Source: Gammaproteobacteria bacterium
Lineage (GTDB): Bacteria; Pseudomonadota; Gammaproteobacteria; HTCC5015
NCBI GenBank assembly: GCA_028284675.1
Contig: JANQRI010000021.1
Location: 113,178-177,177, forward strand
Direction: 5' to 3'
Length of the DNA: 64,000 nucleotides
A program made the translations under genes and the position numbers. Below the pieces are notes generated by a model. The model did not search any database and had not been told where the DNA came from. It worked only from the letters and a program-made list of their open reading frames with translations. Positions 7,504 through 20,500 of the stretch are shown here, in pieces (the first letter of the stretch is position 1; every line of letters begins with the position of its first letter).

Positions 7504-9637
7504 TCAACTGCCTCAGAAATACTCGACGCACACCACGATACCAACGCATTACCAAAGGTTCCGGGTCATGCTCAAATAGCACATAAATGCGCTCATTAAT
7601 TCGGTTCTTTGGAGCAGTTGGAATATCCAGCACAAGTTGAAAATGCTTAGTAAAGCTCAATAAATTATTCCCTTGCTTAGGGTCCAATGCAATTGACCCA
7701 CCTCCTTCGGTACTCAAAACATCACTGGGGAGCTCATGACTGCTGGCAGGGAGAATACGAAGAATAGATGCAGGATAAGAGGTGTTTCTGTCAGATACAA
7801 GACGAACCTCAATCGAGTTACTATTATGTTGGACTTTATCAATAGAATCTTCAGCTATTAATACTAATCCAGGCATTTTTTCAAAATCAACAACATAACC
7901 AAGCATCTCGCCTTGACGAATAAACTTACCTGGTAAATTCATCGATTCGGGAACCACAAAAATACCAGGCAACTGGCTGCTGATCTGTAAACCTTCCTGA
8001 CGCTCTACCGCCCGACGATACTCTTGTTCGCGGAAACGTACGACCTCCAGATTAATTGTGGACTCAACCCGGTCCATTAAAGTGGACTGGTATCGTGATT
8101 TAGCTTCCTCCACTTGAGCTGCCAAAACACGGGCTCGCGCCACTAAGCCAGGTTCATGCATCTCCAGTAGCTTATCACCTTTATTAACAAAACTACCTGG
8201 TTCAGCGGTTAACTTAGTAGCAATTCCACTTGCACCAGCGCGAATAAACGATTGCTCCGGCACCCATAATATTCCTTCAGCCTTAGTTGCGTATGGAAAA
8301 GGAATAATCGCCACCAATAAAGCAATAATTAATACCGCACTTATACTTGCGGAAAATACCCGTCCTTGGTTTTGCTGTAACTGTCGGTCAGTAAAAGGTT
8401 TACTAATAGTCTTTATTAAAGGCGCCAAAAGCGTCATATAAATCGACCAGACAGCCAACAAAACACCGACCACATAGTATTTGCTGGCAATAAACAAAGA
8501 AATCACCAACATAATAAATATTCGATAGATAAATGCCGATATTGAATAAATTACCATCCAGGCTGCTTCCCGGTACGAACCAAAAGGGGATGTAAGATCA
8601 TCGATACGGAAAGCGAATCTTTTAATTAAGTATGCAATAGTCTGATTGCTACGATTAGCAAGATTGGGAATTTCCAAATAGTCTGCTAACACATAATATG
8701 CATCGAATCTTAATAATGGATTACCATTAAACAATAAAGTTGAAACCCCTGAAATAAACATCGTATTGAAAGCTACTGCACGTACTACACCGGGTTCTGC
8801 CAATACCCATATAATCATTGCAACTGCAGCGATAAATGCTTCAACTAATATACCGGCACCGCCTACCAGCATTCGCTGATATTTGCTGCGAAATGCTGAA
8901 GCCGCCGAAGCATCTACATAGGGTACCGGGAAAAATACCAGTAACATAATACCCATTTCATGCACTTCTCCACCCCAGCGCTTTACCGCATAAGCATGCC
9001 CAAGTTCATGCAGCACTTTCACAAAAGGGTAAACCAAACCGATCAATAAGATATTTTCCAGAGACAGTATCCGGTCATTTAGATTATTGAGTAACGCACC
9101 CCAGTGGACACCTGCCAACACTAGCCCTAAACAAACCACGGCTATCCAAACCGCAGCAGCTGCCCTGTTAAATAGGATAGTGCTGACTTGCATAGAATTT
9201 TGCAGAAATTTTTCGGGATCCAGTAATGGTATACGTATCCCTAAAGGAGATTTTAATTGCTGCAATATTTTACGCCGGCTAAGTGTTTGACGTTGCTGAG
9301 ATAGTTGTTCAACATCAGGCATTACATCTGAATGCAGGACATTCGCACGAAATAACTTGGATACCAGAATTATTATCTCATCCTGTGTAGGCATATCATC
9401 ACCCAGCTGATGGCATGCCGCCTCCCAAATATCTTGCAGCGGCCGCTGGCCATCCATCATTCCGATAATTTGATAAGCGCCGGGTGTAAAACGATGGAAT
9501 TGACCGGTAGCATGGTCTTGCAAAACATACCAAACATCACCTCTATAAGTATGCCGATGAATATCAGCATGACTACGCAGCCGAGGTTTCAGATCAGCAA
9601 CCAAATACCAGGTACGGCTAAAAAAAGGAGACGTCAT
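7496..9637 (-). CDS. PqqD-like / M50 site-2-protease-like / HlyD fusion protein
   Basis: A 713-residue multi-domain membrane protein. Residues about 20-105 resemble PqqD-type peptide-recognition domains (YRGDVWYVLQDHATGQFHRF, then a dG-x-x-x-l-x-D-I helix pattern). A membrane core follows with the M50 zinc motif HELGH (His210, Glu211, His214) and NPLLRFDAYY (306-315, Asp312), matching the third zinc ligand region of site-2 proteases. After further membrane segments (about 345-450) comes a HlyD-type adaptor half, with lipoyl pieces at about 458-500 and 570-600 and a short helical hairpin between them. Fused M50/HlyD proteins occur near peptide and giant-protein exporters. It starts 3 bp after the GAF-HlyD gene and overlaps the SecA-like gene. 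It probably binds, and possibly cleaves, the exported giant within the membrane complex (inference). Confidence 0.88.
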   Translation of the reverse strand: MTSPFFSRTWYLVADLKPRLRSHADIHRHTYRGDVWYVLQDHATGQFHRFTPGAYQIIGMMDGQRPLQDIWEAACHQLGDDMPTQDEIIILVSKLFRANVLHSDVMPDVEQLSQQRQTLSRRKILQQLKSPLGIRIPLLDPEKFLQNSMQVSTILFNRAAAAVWIAVVCLGLVLAGVHWGALLNNLNDRILSLENILLIGLVYPFVKVLHELGHAYAVKRWGGEVHEMGIMLLVFFPVPYVDASAASAFRSKYQRMLVGGAGILVEAFIAAVAMIIWVLAEPGVVRAVAFNTMFISGVSTLLFNGNPLLRFDAYYVLADYLEIPNLANRSNQTIAYLIKRFAFRIDDLTSPFGSYREAAWMVIYSISAFIYRIFIMLVISLFIASKYYVVGVLLAVWSIYMTLLAPLIKTISKPFTDRQLQQNQGRVFSASISAVLIIALLVAIIPFPYATKAEGILWVPEQSFIRAGASGIATKLTAEPGSFVNKGDKLLEMHEPGLVARARVLAAQVEEAKSRYQSTLMDRVESTINLEVVRFREQEYRRAVERQEGLQISSQLPGIFVVPESMNLPGKFIRQGEMLGYVVDFEKMPGLVLIAEDSIDKVQHNSNSIEVRLVSDRNTSYPASILRILPASSHELPSDVLSTEGGGSIALDPKQGNNLLSFTKHFQLVLDIPTAPKNRINERIYVLFEHDPEPLVMRWYRGVRRVFLRQLNV

Positions 9638-9640
9638 GGC

Positions 9641-11497
9641 TTAACCCCACCAAGACCACATCAACAAACGTAGCCGCTCAGCAATCTCACGAGTCCATAT
9701 TGACCAGAGTTTTCGTTGATCAACATCAATCTTACCGATACCTTCCATACCCGGTTGAAATTGGTCCGAGCGTTCCAATATATTCGCTTCTATCGTAAAA
9801 TAAGTAGCACCATCTTTTGATACCGTGAGCGGTGTTATTTTATCGACCACAAAAGAAAAAGAGTCTTCCGGCAGTGCTGACAAATATAGTTTACCTTCTT
9901 GCCCCAGCTTAACGTCTGCAATTCTACTTTCCTTAACCTGCAAATAAATACGATATTCATTTACTGGAGAAACTTCGAACAGCACTTCTCCCTGTTTAAC
10001 AGCTCCACCTAGCTGTTGACTCAAATCGCCACTGACTACCAGACCATCAAATGGGGCTAATTGTCTCGCTCGCAATAACTGACTCTCAACCAGTTGCAAC
10101 TGTGCGGTTGCCTGTGCCAGCTGAGCTTGAATGATTTTTATGTTAGCGCGATTATAGGACGCTGTTTCTTCCTGAAATTGTTGTGTTAATTTGGTTTTTT
10201 GGCTTAACCATTTGAGCTTTTCCAATTGCATATCACCGTCATCAAGACTGACCAGAAGCTCACTTTTTGCAATCTGGTCTCCTGCACGTACCGGTGCTTC
10301 CTGAATAAACCCATCATACGGTGCAACCACAACGCGCTGCAGCATAGGTTTTAAAGTAGCATCAGCAGACAAGCGATACTGACTCGTAGCGGTGCTAAAA
10401 AATATGATCAATAGCAACAACGACCCAAGTGTAACTTTTCGCCCTAAATAACCAGGCCCAAATATCCGCGCGGCCTGCTGTTTGGCTGACTCAAATATTT
10501 TTATTACCAAAGAACGTTCATTAAGTCGTTTTTCTTCTAAAGCTGCTACCGCAAGCGCGGCAATACTTTCACAGTATTGTGCATCTTCAATAGAAAAAGG
10601 AGTATCAGCATCACGTTGAAAACTGATTGTCCCTATAGACCTGGCATTTATATATAAAGGCAACGTCAACAAGGCTTTTTTCTGTTGCTGTTCGGCTAAA
10701 TTGTTATGAGCCAGCGCAATAATTCCCGGCTCGGACTCTATCGGTACCGGAACTATCACTGTCTTCCGTTGATCGGTTGATTCATTCATGGCAGCTTCTA
10801 TACGCCGCAATAAATTCATTTTTTTTCCAAATTGCGCACTGTTTGATAAATGGGAAATTCGAATCGTATCACCCCTCACAAATCCCAGGCTGACCAATTC
10901 AGATTGTTGAGCTATGGCCATCTCACTAACCAAGCGCATAGCCGCGGCGTCGAAAGTTTGCTCAGCCAGCACTTTAGCCAATAAATCCACCCCGGCTGTT
11001 AAGCGTGAATGAATAGATTGGCGTTGACTATACTCCCGGCGACTATAGGATAACTCAACCCATGCACACCCCCACTGCAGCTGTTTCATGACTTGTTGCA
11101 AGGCCTGTTTGCCATCCACCATAACAGTAACCGCAATGATTGCCAGGATCTTTTCCTGATAAATGACGGGGTAAGCCACACCATATAAGGAACGACGGTT
11201 ACCCAGAGCCGGCTTCAACAAAGTAATCAAACCCGTTTCCTGCTCTATTACCTGATCGATAAGCTCCGAAACAGCCTCCAGATCCGGATTTACTTCAGGC
11301 CAAACAGCGACAGGTTCAAATGAATCTTCCTCCTCTTTGCGAAGTGCCAATATTGCTGCTTTACTGCCAACGATAAGATTACACTGCAAACTTAACCAGT
11401 TTTGAAAAAACTCCGGATCGCCCGTATCAGACAACTGATCCCACGCATTATTTTTCGGTGCGCTTTCTGATAATTCGGTTACTGCACTTGAGTCCAT
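9641..11497 (-). CDS. GAF-domain / HlyD-type adaptor fusion protein
   Basis: A 618-residue protein whose N-terminal half (residues about 1-330) is cytoplasmic and contains one clear GAF-like domain (about 165-325) and possibly a divergent first one. A single membrane segment lies near 352-370 (LGSLLLLIIFFSTATS). The periplasmic half is a HlyD-type adaptor: lipoyl half (VVAPYDGFIQEAPVRAGDQI), coiled-coil hairpin (about 425-480), second lipoyl half (LAPFDGLVVSGDLSQQLGGAV) and barrel domain. GAF domains bind small ligands or partners, so this subunit could gate secretion in response to a cytoplasmic cue (inference). The ATG at 11497 has GGAAG upstream. It begins 36 bp after the giant gene and ends 3 bp before the M50-HlyD gene, with no terminator visible, which supports one transcript. 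Confidence 0.85.
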   Translation of the reverse strand: MDSSAVTELSESAPKNNAWDQLSDTGDPEFFQNWLSLQCNLIVGSKAAILALRKEEEDSFEPVAVWPEVNPDLEAVSELIDQVIEQETGLITLLKPALGNRRSLYGVAYPVIYQEKILAIIAVTVMVDGKQALQQVMKQLQWGCAWVELSYSRREYSQRQSIHSRLTAGVDLLAKVLAEQTFDAAAMRLVSEMAIAQQSELVSLGFVRGDTIRISHLSNSAQFGKKMNLLRRIEAAMNESTDQRKTVIVPVPIESEPGIIALAHNNLAEQQQKKALLTLPLYINARSIGTISFQRDADTPFSIEDAQYCESIAALAVAALEEKRLNERSLVIKIFESAKQQAARIFGPGYLGRKVTLGSLLLLIIFFSTATSQYRLSADATLKPMLQRVVVAPYDGFIQEAPVRAGDQIAKSELLVSLDDGDMQLEKLKWLSQKTKLTQQFQEETASYNRANIKIIQAQLAQATAQLQLVESQLLRARQLAPFDGLVVSGDLSQQLGGAVKQGEVLFEVSPVNEYRIYLQVKESRIADVKLGQEGKLYLSALPEDSFSFVVDKITPLTVSKDGATYFTIEANILERSDQFQPGMEGIGKIDVDQRKLWSIWTREIAERLRLLMWSWWG

Positions 11498-11533
11498 AGG
11501 GCTTCCGATTCTAATTGGCTCTTCTCTGAGCTA

Positions 11534-14500
11534 TTAATCAAAATCTGACCAGCGGGTAAAACGCTTAGAGGTCATTTTCTTGATAATGGACCCTAACTTA
11601 GAACGGTCGAATCGATCAGTCTCGTGCTTCGAACCCTTGTCCGACTTTTTCATGACTTGCCAACCCTCTGAGTCTTCTAATGCGTCTTCCAGCGCATCTT
11701 CCTGGGATTTTTTCAATGCGTGTAGCGCTTCACTTGTCCAACGATCGATTATCTCTTTATTTACCTTATGGAAAGGAGCATCCACTTCAACACCATGTTT
11801 GATTCGGTAACTCTTCTCAGCAACAGCATCAGCAAACGCCGGCGGTAATACAAAATCACCGGTTAGCACATCGAATGTGCCTTGCTTACGGCCCGCAACC
11901 GCATCCAGGCCTGCATCGGTCATGTATTGCGCCAAGTGAGGTTTCAAACCATTAAACAATAAGGCCTGAGCTTGCTGACGATCATGCCTGTCCAGTCGGT
12001 CCGGTCCGGAGAAGCGTTTATGGTCATACCCATCCCCGCCATGCAGTAAGTCTTTACCGGAACCACCCCGCAAATCATCATTACCTTTGCCACCATAGAT
12101 TTTGTCATTTCCCTGATGGCCATACAGGGTATCATTCCCTTCATCACCAAAAATAATATCGTTATTAAGCTTATCGTAAGCATAATAAGAATAATCTTTG
12201 TAACCATAGTGTTTATGATGACCATAGTGATGCCAGTTATCATATCGATCATCATCGTCATATCCCTGATGATCACGTATATCGTTCAGCCTGACATTAA
12301 ATTTATCAGTATCTTTGAAGCTAATATGAACGCCCGGTATTTTTAATGAGAAGCTCACAACCAACGCTTCACTGTCGCCGATAATGAGATCATCGCCAGA
12401 CCCGCCATGTAATTCGTCATTGCCCGCTACAATTATGCGATCATTTCGGAAGCCACCGCGGTGTTGCGCATCAAGATCGCCTCGATAGTATTCGTAACCC
12501 CAATGATACTGTTTGTTACCCTCCAAGTAATGTTCAATATCGTGTAACAAATTACGAACATCTTTGGAAAGTTTCTTCAAACCTTTTTTACCCACGGGCT
12601 TCTCCAGTATCACCGGCGAGGCTAACACCGCTGAATCACCAATAATGAGGTCTTCTCCTTTATCACCATAGATTTTGTCATTACCGATAGTGAGATCATA
12701 GGCATGATCCCAATCAATCAAGTTCAAACCCTTTTCACGTATATAATCGTCATGGTAGTGTTTATTGTCGTAACGGTAGCCACGCTCATCATCGCGATGA
12801 TTTTTGCCGTAACCGTGACGATGGCCATAATCATAGTAATAATGATCATCGTCATAATCATAACCCCAATGATGATACTCATAATGATTTGAATAAATAT
12901 GATCTTTAAGCTCATATCGGCGCTCGCGTTCCTGATACTTCAGCGCGCGCTGGGCATCTTTATACGCTTTTTTACCAAAAATAGCTTTTTCATCAATATC
13001 CAGACCTTCTTTGGTGACCGGCTGAACCACCCACACCGCATGGTCACCAACCACCAGATCATCACCTTTACCGGCATCAATCACATCATTGCCAATGAAT
13101 AAATTATGGTAATCGGGATCCGGTCGATATTTATTCTTATATTTATACTTATATAAATCTTTCCATGAGATATCTTCGAGAGCTATAGTTATTAGGTCAT
13201 CCAATACTTGCTCGTGCGCCTGTTCCAGCGCAAAGTTAAAATCAATCAGTAGATGTTCAAAATCGCGCAGATAATCATGAATCTCTAAAGCCTGCTCAAC
13301 CAATTGGTTTTTCGCCACCGGCAAACCACTGATAATTGAGCCAACCACCTGTAAGCTATCACCAATAATGACATCATCACCTGCACCCCCGATAATCTCA
13401 TCTTCACCAATGTGAATATCACGGATATGATTGTAACCCTCAACAAAATCACCGCGTTGATGCTCTAATTGATGAAAGTCTATTGCCAGGTGGTTTAGCG
13501 TATGCAGTGCTTCATAAAGTCCTTGCCTAACATCCCGAGCCGCATTGTTGATTTCTTTGAAATCGGTTAACACAGGCGAATAAAACACCGCATCATCACC
13601 GACGATCCAGTCATCACCCGAACCACCGTCAATATAATCGTTGCCTGCTAACACATCTATATGATGCACAATATCCGGCACGTAGGTCGCAAAGCTTCTG
13701 AGCAAAGTACCGTCAGCCCGGTTCAGATCGCCCGCGGCCATATCTTCAATCATATCAGCAACAGCGCTCGGTAATGCCGATAGCAGTTCAATCGGTAAAT
13801 CCAACGGTGCATCCGCACGCAAGTCTTCCGGCTGTAATGTTACCGGCGATATAATCACCGACCCTGCATCGACCAGTTGAATTGGATTTATTGCATCAGA
13901 ACCGCCGCTTAATAAACGGGTACCGTTATATACATGCGGGATATCGGTATTGAAATGTGAAATATTGGTCACACCATCGGCAAAAATAACATCGTTGCCG
14001 CCATCACCGTATAGGTCGTCTCCTCCGCGCTGGCCAAAAATGATATCATCACCGTCCCCGCCGCTTACGACGTCGTCATAAGACTCCACTAAATCCACCA
14101 ATACCAGGTTGGTATCCCAGGCATAGTTATCTGTATTCAATACTCTATTGCCATAGGCATCGTAAGCACCGGTCAATATTACCTGATCAGCAGTTAGAAT
14201 CTTTTCCGCCAGTTCAGGATCGATCTCGTACAAGCTGGTATCGATGTCGATCACATCGATAATACTGCCGACTTCTTCAAGAAAAACATCTTTATGCCAG
14301 CTGCCGTTGGCATTCAGCCTTGGCGTGCCGTCTTCGTTATAGGCACGGAATATGTAGCCAACATCTGCAATTAAAATGTCGTTACCCGCGTTACCTGTCA
14401 GTGTGTCACTGCCCAGCTCACCGAATAATTCATCATCCCCTGCACCACCATCAATATCATCATCGCCACGTTGACCATGTAGAATGTCAGCGCCTTCGCC

Positions 14501-17500
14501 ACCAAAGATTACGTCATCGCCTTGCACACCGTCCATATCGTCAAAGCGCTGCACATCACGGATCACATCGGCAAATGGGTCTGGATAAGTGAGCCAGGTA
14601 TGTGTCGCCTCATCAATCAATGTGCGTGTGATTACACCGTTATCACCCAACACTACATCGGCATCAGAACCACCATAGATAGTATCGCTTCCATCAGACC
14701 CACCCATTACGTTATGGCCACCGATGATATCGTCTTGCCCAGCTCCACCGTAGATTGTGTCATCACCTTGCTGACCCAGAATGAAGTCATCGCCAGCATC
14801 TCCGTAGATTGAATCATGCCCGCCTGTATTTGAAGTTTTAAACAGTGAAACTACATTGTGATTGGCTGGTAATGAGCCATCAAACAAACCATGATCACCC
14901 AATATGGTATCGTGCCCTTCACCGCCAGACAGTAAGTCGTTACCGCTGCCACCGATTACAAAATCTCTTCCAGCACCGGCGTAAATGATATCGTTACCGC
15001 CTTCATATGGATCTATGGAAACTATTTGAGCTACTTTATTTGAATCACCTTGCTGAGCAAAGAAACTGATAACACCGTTATCTCCCAACACCACGTCGTC
15101 GTTAGCGCCGCTGTGAATCTCATCACTACCTGTGCCACCCAAAACAAAATCGTTACTGGCACCAGTTGAAATTATATCGTTGCCATCACTATATGAAGAT
15201 GTAGTTTGAATCCGTTCGATATACGTATCATTGACACCATTTGTCAGCCAATTCACAAATCCATGATCCCCAAGAACTACATCTACACCCTCGTTACCTT
15301 CGATATAATCACCTGCTGCACCACCGAAAACTACATCGTCACCTAGACCACCACTGATAGTATCTGAATCACCATAGATTGGTGTAATAGTTTCGGCCCG
15401 TTGCACTACACCCATGTTGAGTGCCAGCAACCCAAAATCACCAAACAATATATCCGAGTCAGTATCGCCGGCAATCATATCCGCTTCAGCACCACCCAAA
15501 ATAATATCTTTGCCCGCATTACCCGCGATGACATCAGCACCGCCCTCGCCTGAATCTATAGTTTCAATTCGATCAATATCGCTCGCACCATCATCAATAG
15601 CCCAATCCACAATACCGAAATCACCCAGAACTACATCTGCACCGTCGTTGCCATTAATGGTATCAGCATCAGCACCACCGAAAATCACATCATTGCCTTC
15701 ATCGCCCATAATAATATCAGCACCGCCAACGTTCGAAGCAATGGTTTGCGCACTTTGCACCATTCCCTGATCAAGGGTCAATGAGCCGAAATCACCGAAG
15801 AGTATATCTTCTCCATCATTACCGGAAATTACATCAGCACCGGCACCGCCGAATAAAATATCATCGCCGATAGAGCCGATAATCGTATCGTCGCCGCCTT
15901 CATTCAGATCTATAGCCTCTATCAGGTCTATATCCGAAGCATCACCATCATTAATAACCCAATCTACCAATCCATTATCAGCAAACACCACATTCAAGCC
16001 TTCGCCACCATCAATAGTATCGCTACCCGCTCCACCAAAGATAACATCGTCGCCCTGATTACCGTTGATAATGTCCCCATCGCCGAAACCTGGATCAATA
16101 CTCTCAGCACGTTCGATCATACCCATATTGAGAGTCAGCAACCCGAAATCACCGAATAGTATATCCGCATCACCGTTACCGGTGATCGCATCTGCACCCG
16201 CGCCTCCCAAAACAATGTCTGTATTCGTGCCACCCGTAATCGTATCGGCACCACCTTCAGTTGGATCCGTGCTTTCAACTCGATCGATGTCAGTCGCAAT
16301 ACCATCAACAATAATCCAGTCCACAATACCGTGATCACCCAAGATCACATTGACTCCGCTGTTATCGTTAATGGTATCGGCATTGGCTCCGCCGAAGATC
16401 ACATCGTCACCGAGATCACCGGTAATGGAATCAGCACCACCAACGGCCGGGCTAATCGTCTCAGCGCGCTGCACCATACCCAGATTGAGAGTGAGCGACC
16501 CAAAATCGCCAAACAGGATATCTACACCATCGTTACCAGATATCACATCGGCATCGGTGCCACCCAATATGATATCAGCGCCGGCATCGCCGGAAATCGT
16601 ATCAGCGCCTCCCTCGCTCGGATCGGTTGTTTCAATGCGATCAATATCAGCTGCATCAGCATCATCAATGACCCAATCCACTACACCGTGATCACCAAGG
16701 ATCACATCCACGCCGTCATTACCCTGGATATCATCGCCAGCAACTCCGCCAAAAATCACATCATCACCGAGGTCACCGATAATCGAGTCAGCACCACCCA
16801 TGCCCGGTGTGGCCGCAGTCGCTTCAGCTCGATGCACCATACCCTGGTGAAGTGCTAACAACCCGAAATCACCGAACAGGATATCTGCTCCATTATTGCC
16901 CTGAATCAGATCGCTGGCTTCGCCACCCATGATAACGTCATTACCAAAATTTCCGTCTATGGTATCTGTACCGCCAATGGCTGGATCAACTGTAACTATC
17001 AAAGTTGCCGGTCGGTTCACCCCGTCAGTTCGATCACCCGGCCCTCCATTACCAAAAACCGCAACTTCAGCTGCACCATCAAAGTAAGATACACGGCCGC
17101 GATCGCCAAAAATGATGTCATCACCTAGCCCACCTGAAATATCATCATTACCCTGGCCTCCAAACAGGATCAATGGCAAGGTAGAACCTGAAGCATCCAC
17201 CGTGTCGTTTCCTGACTGCGTATTCAGCACAAAAAACCCGTCGGTTCCTTCAGCCAAATCGACTGTCACTGCATCATCACCCGAACCGGTATTAAGTGTA
17301 GTAGTAGTTCGCAAGCTCGGATCATAGGTTCGGCGGTGAGTGCCTGTAACCGCTATCACTTCGTTGCCTGAACCTGTCCAAATAGTAATACCATCGGCAA
17401 AATTGCCATTGGTCAAATCTGTCTGATAAGTAATCAGCGACGGTGCCAACCCTTCGATAGCAGAGGCAGTAATATTGACCGGTGAAGTTTGCGTTCCATC

Positions 17501-20500
17501 ACCTGAAGTTGCCGCCTCATCACTCACCATTAACAAGTGACGGCCAGTATCGGCGTTGATATTTAAAATGCCATTAATATTATCCAAGGTTCCCGTTAAG
17601 AAGTCCGTGGTCGCACTGCTTGTCTGATCAACATTCGCATCGGAAGAGATATAGATGCGGTCGTCGCCGGCACGGGTATTAAGATTAGTCACGGCACTGG
17701 TGCCGCGCACATTGAATATATCACCTGCACTACCCAAATCGAGGTTCAGAGTCTCCAGACCGATGTAATTGATACCAAGCTCCATGCCCAAACCGGTAAG
17801 CTGAGTCTGGGTAAGAATACCCATATTGGCTAACGTATCGCCCGAGTCATCCACATTCAGCGTATCACTGTCGGCACCCCCATCAATGTTTAACAATGCA
17901 TCAATCTGGTTGACCGTGCCGCCCATCGCTGGTACCAGACTGCCAACGTTGATCATGTCACTGCCAACGCCGGCATTCACAGAGGTAGTCGCCCCAATAC
18001 TTTGTACATTGATCGTATCATCGCCCTCATTGGTATTGACAATAGTCACACCTGCTGTCGCCAACACACTCACACCATCGGCACCCGCATTGGTATCGAT
18101 AGTTGTTGTGCCGAGGTGAGTGCTCTCGATGATGAAATCATCCCCACCAGAGCCCAACCCAATGTTAAGTGCTTCGAGCATGTCGTACACAAGGCCGTCG
18201 CTCATACCCAAACCCGTCAGTGTATTGCTGGTTAAAACACCGCTATTGGAGACCGTATCCCCAGTATCATCTACATTCAGCGTATCGCTACCGTCTTCAC
18301 CATTAATGGTTACCAACGCATTGATTTCGTTTACAGTGCCGCCAGCGCCTGGCGTCAAGCTACCGACGTTAATGATATCGTCTGCAGCACCTGCGTTGAT
18401 CGTGGTGACTGCATCAATAGTCTGAATATTAGCCGTATCGATGTCATCCCCGGTGTTGATAACTGTACTGCCGGCATTTGACTGCACGTCAACTACATCT
18501 TCACCGGCTGCCGTACTTAGAGTAGTGCTACCGGAGTGGGTGCTGTCGATGATAAAGGTATCGCTACCTGAACCCAACAAAATATCCAGTGTTTCTATCG
18601 CAGCATAACTTATGCCTTCAGCCATCCCCAGACCGGTTATCTGTGTACTTGTAAGCTGGCCATTATTCGCCAAATCATCTCCGGAATCGTCTACAATCAG
18701 CAGATCACTGTCTGCCCCGCCATCCACTGTCAGTAAGGTATCTATCCTGTTAACCGTGCCTTCTATAGACGGTGCCAGGTTACCTACATTAATCGTATCG
18801 GTACCAGCACCTGCATCAACCGTTGTCTGGCCACCAACTGCAAAGATATTTACTACATCGTTACCCTCGCTGGAAAATAATGTCGTAATACCTTGATGAG
18901 TGTCGATAATATCAAGCTCATCATTACTGCTACCTAATACCATCGTCAGGGTTTCAAAGTCAGCGTAGAAAAGACCTCCAGACATACCAAGTCCGCTAAT
19001 ATTGCTGCTGCTGAGAGCGCCAGCACGACCGGTAAGATCCCCGGCATCGCTTAGAATAAGCCGGTCATCGTTACCTTCTCCGGCAAAAATAGATAACGGA
19101 GCATTGATATTATCGAGAGTACCAAGATTAGCTGATGTATCGGAAGAGATATTGATGATGTCATTATCTTCACCTAATTCAATAATGGTGACACCCCCAA
19201 TGCCCTGTAAATCAATTTGATCACTACCAGTCCCGGTCCGAACATCAAGCGCACCGTTGCTATTGACAATTAACAGCTGATCATCATCGGCACCAGTTAC
19301 AATTTCCGTATTACCGGCATGGGTGTTATTAACAGTAAAGGTATCAGCACCACCGGCGGTATTGATTTCAAGACTCTCTAAACCTGCATAATCAAGTGTA
19401 GTCTGGCCAGCAATCTGTAACTGATTCAAGTCAAGCACAAGGTTATCGTCGCTATCGGTAGTATTGACATCAAGTGTATCGACGCCGGCTGAACCACCAT
19501 CAATAATTAACGAGTTGCTCGTAACGGGATAATCGATTGTGAACTGGTCGTCACCGACTTCACCTAGAAATTGAAGATCCCCACTAAACGCGTTCCCTGT
19601 GTAGCTCAGTTGGTCATTACCGGCACCACCAGCAACCGTCAGGTCTTCAATACCGGCAAGGTTTAGCGTGACTTCATTAGCAGTGACTGTCAGGTCATTG
19701 ACAGCAATCACATCATTATCCGCAGTAGCGTTGATTGTGACACTATCGCTATTCCCATCGTTACCATCAAGATTAATAATGACATCTGCATCAGCCACTA
19801 AATTAATTTCAATTACATCATCACTGGTACCACTATCGATATTAAGAATGGCGGGAAAATTACCGGCTGTATCAACAATAATCGCATCTTCACCACCACC
19901 TGTGGCGACATCCAAGCTATCAATATCTGCAAACTGAATAATGGAGCCGCCAATATTGACTTGACCCGATTGAATAATAACCGTCTCAGCAGCACCACTA
20001 CCGACAAGACTAAGATTGCTTCCACCAGCACCACCGTCGATTGTTCCAACCGGAGTAACACCATCAGCAATAGTGAAATCATCATTGCCTTCGCCACCTA
20101 CAAGGTTCTCGAAGCTGTCGAAACTAACACCACCAACTGTACCGGAAGCAGGACCGGTTATTTGCCAATCGTTATCCTGATTAGGCCCTATAAAGGTGTC
20201 GGTTTGGTTAGAGCCAATAAAGCTCGTAACACCTGATATCAAACCACCAACAGCAGTGGCCATATTGTTACCGAGATCAACCGTAACCGCATTGGTTAAA
20301 GCACTATAGTCTAAAGCACCATCACCAAGGTCAGTCAAATCACCAGCAATATTGCCGCCTACTTCGAAACGGAATACATCGGTCGCCGTACCACCCGTCA
20401 AACTTTCTATACCGGAGAAAGTAAAAGCTATATTACCCGCAACACTGCCGACATCCTGGCCGCTGATATTCCAAATACTTTCACTGTTTGGCCCTATAAT

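Noticed and set aside
4649..11497. Classical type I secretion operon (HlyB/HlyD/TolC)
   Set aside because: HlyD-like proteins are present, but no ABC transporter ATPase/permease or outer-membrane factor is encoded in the window.
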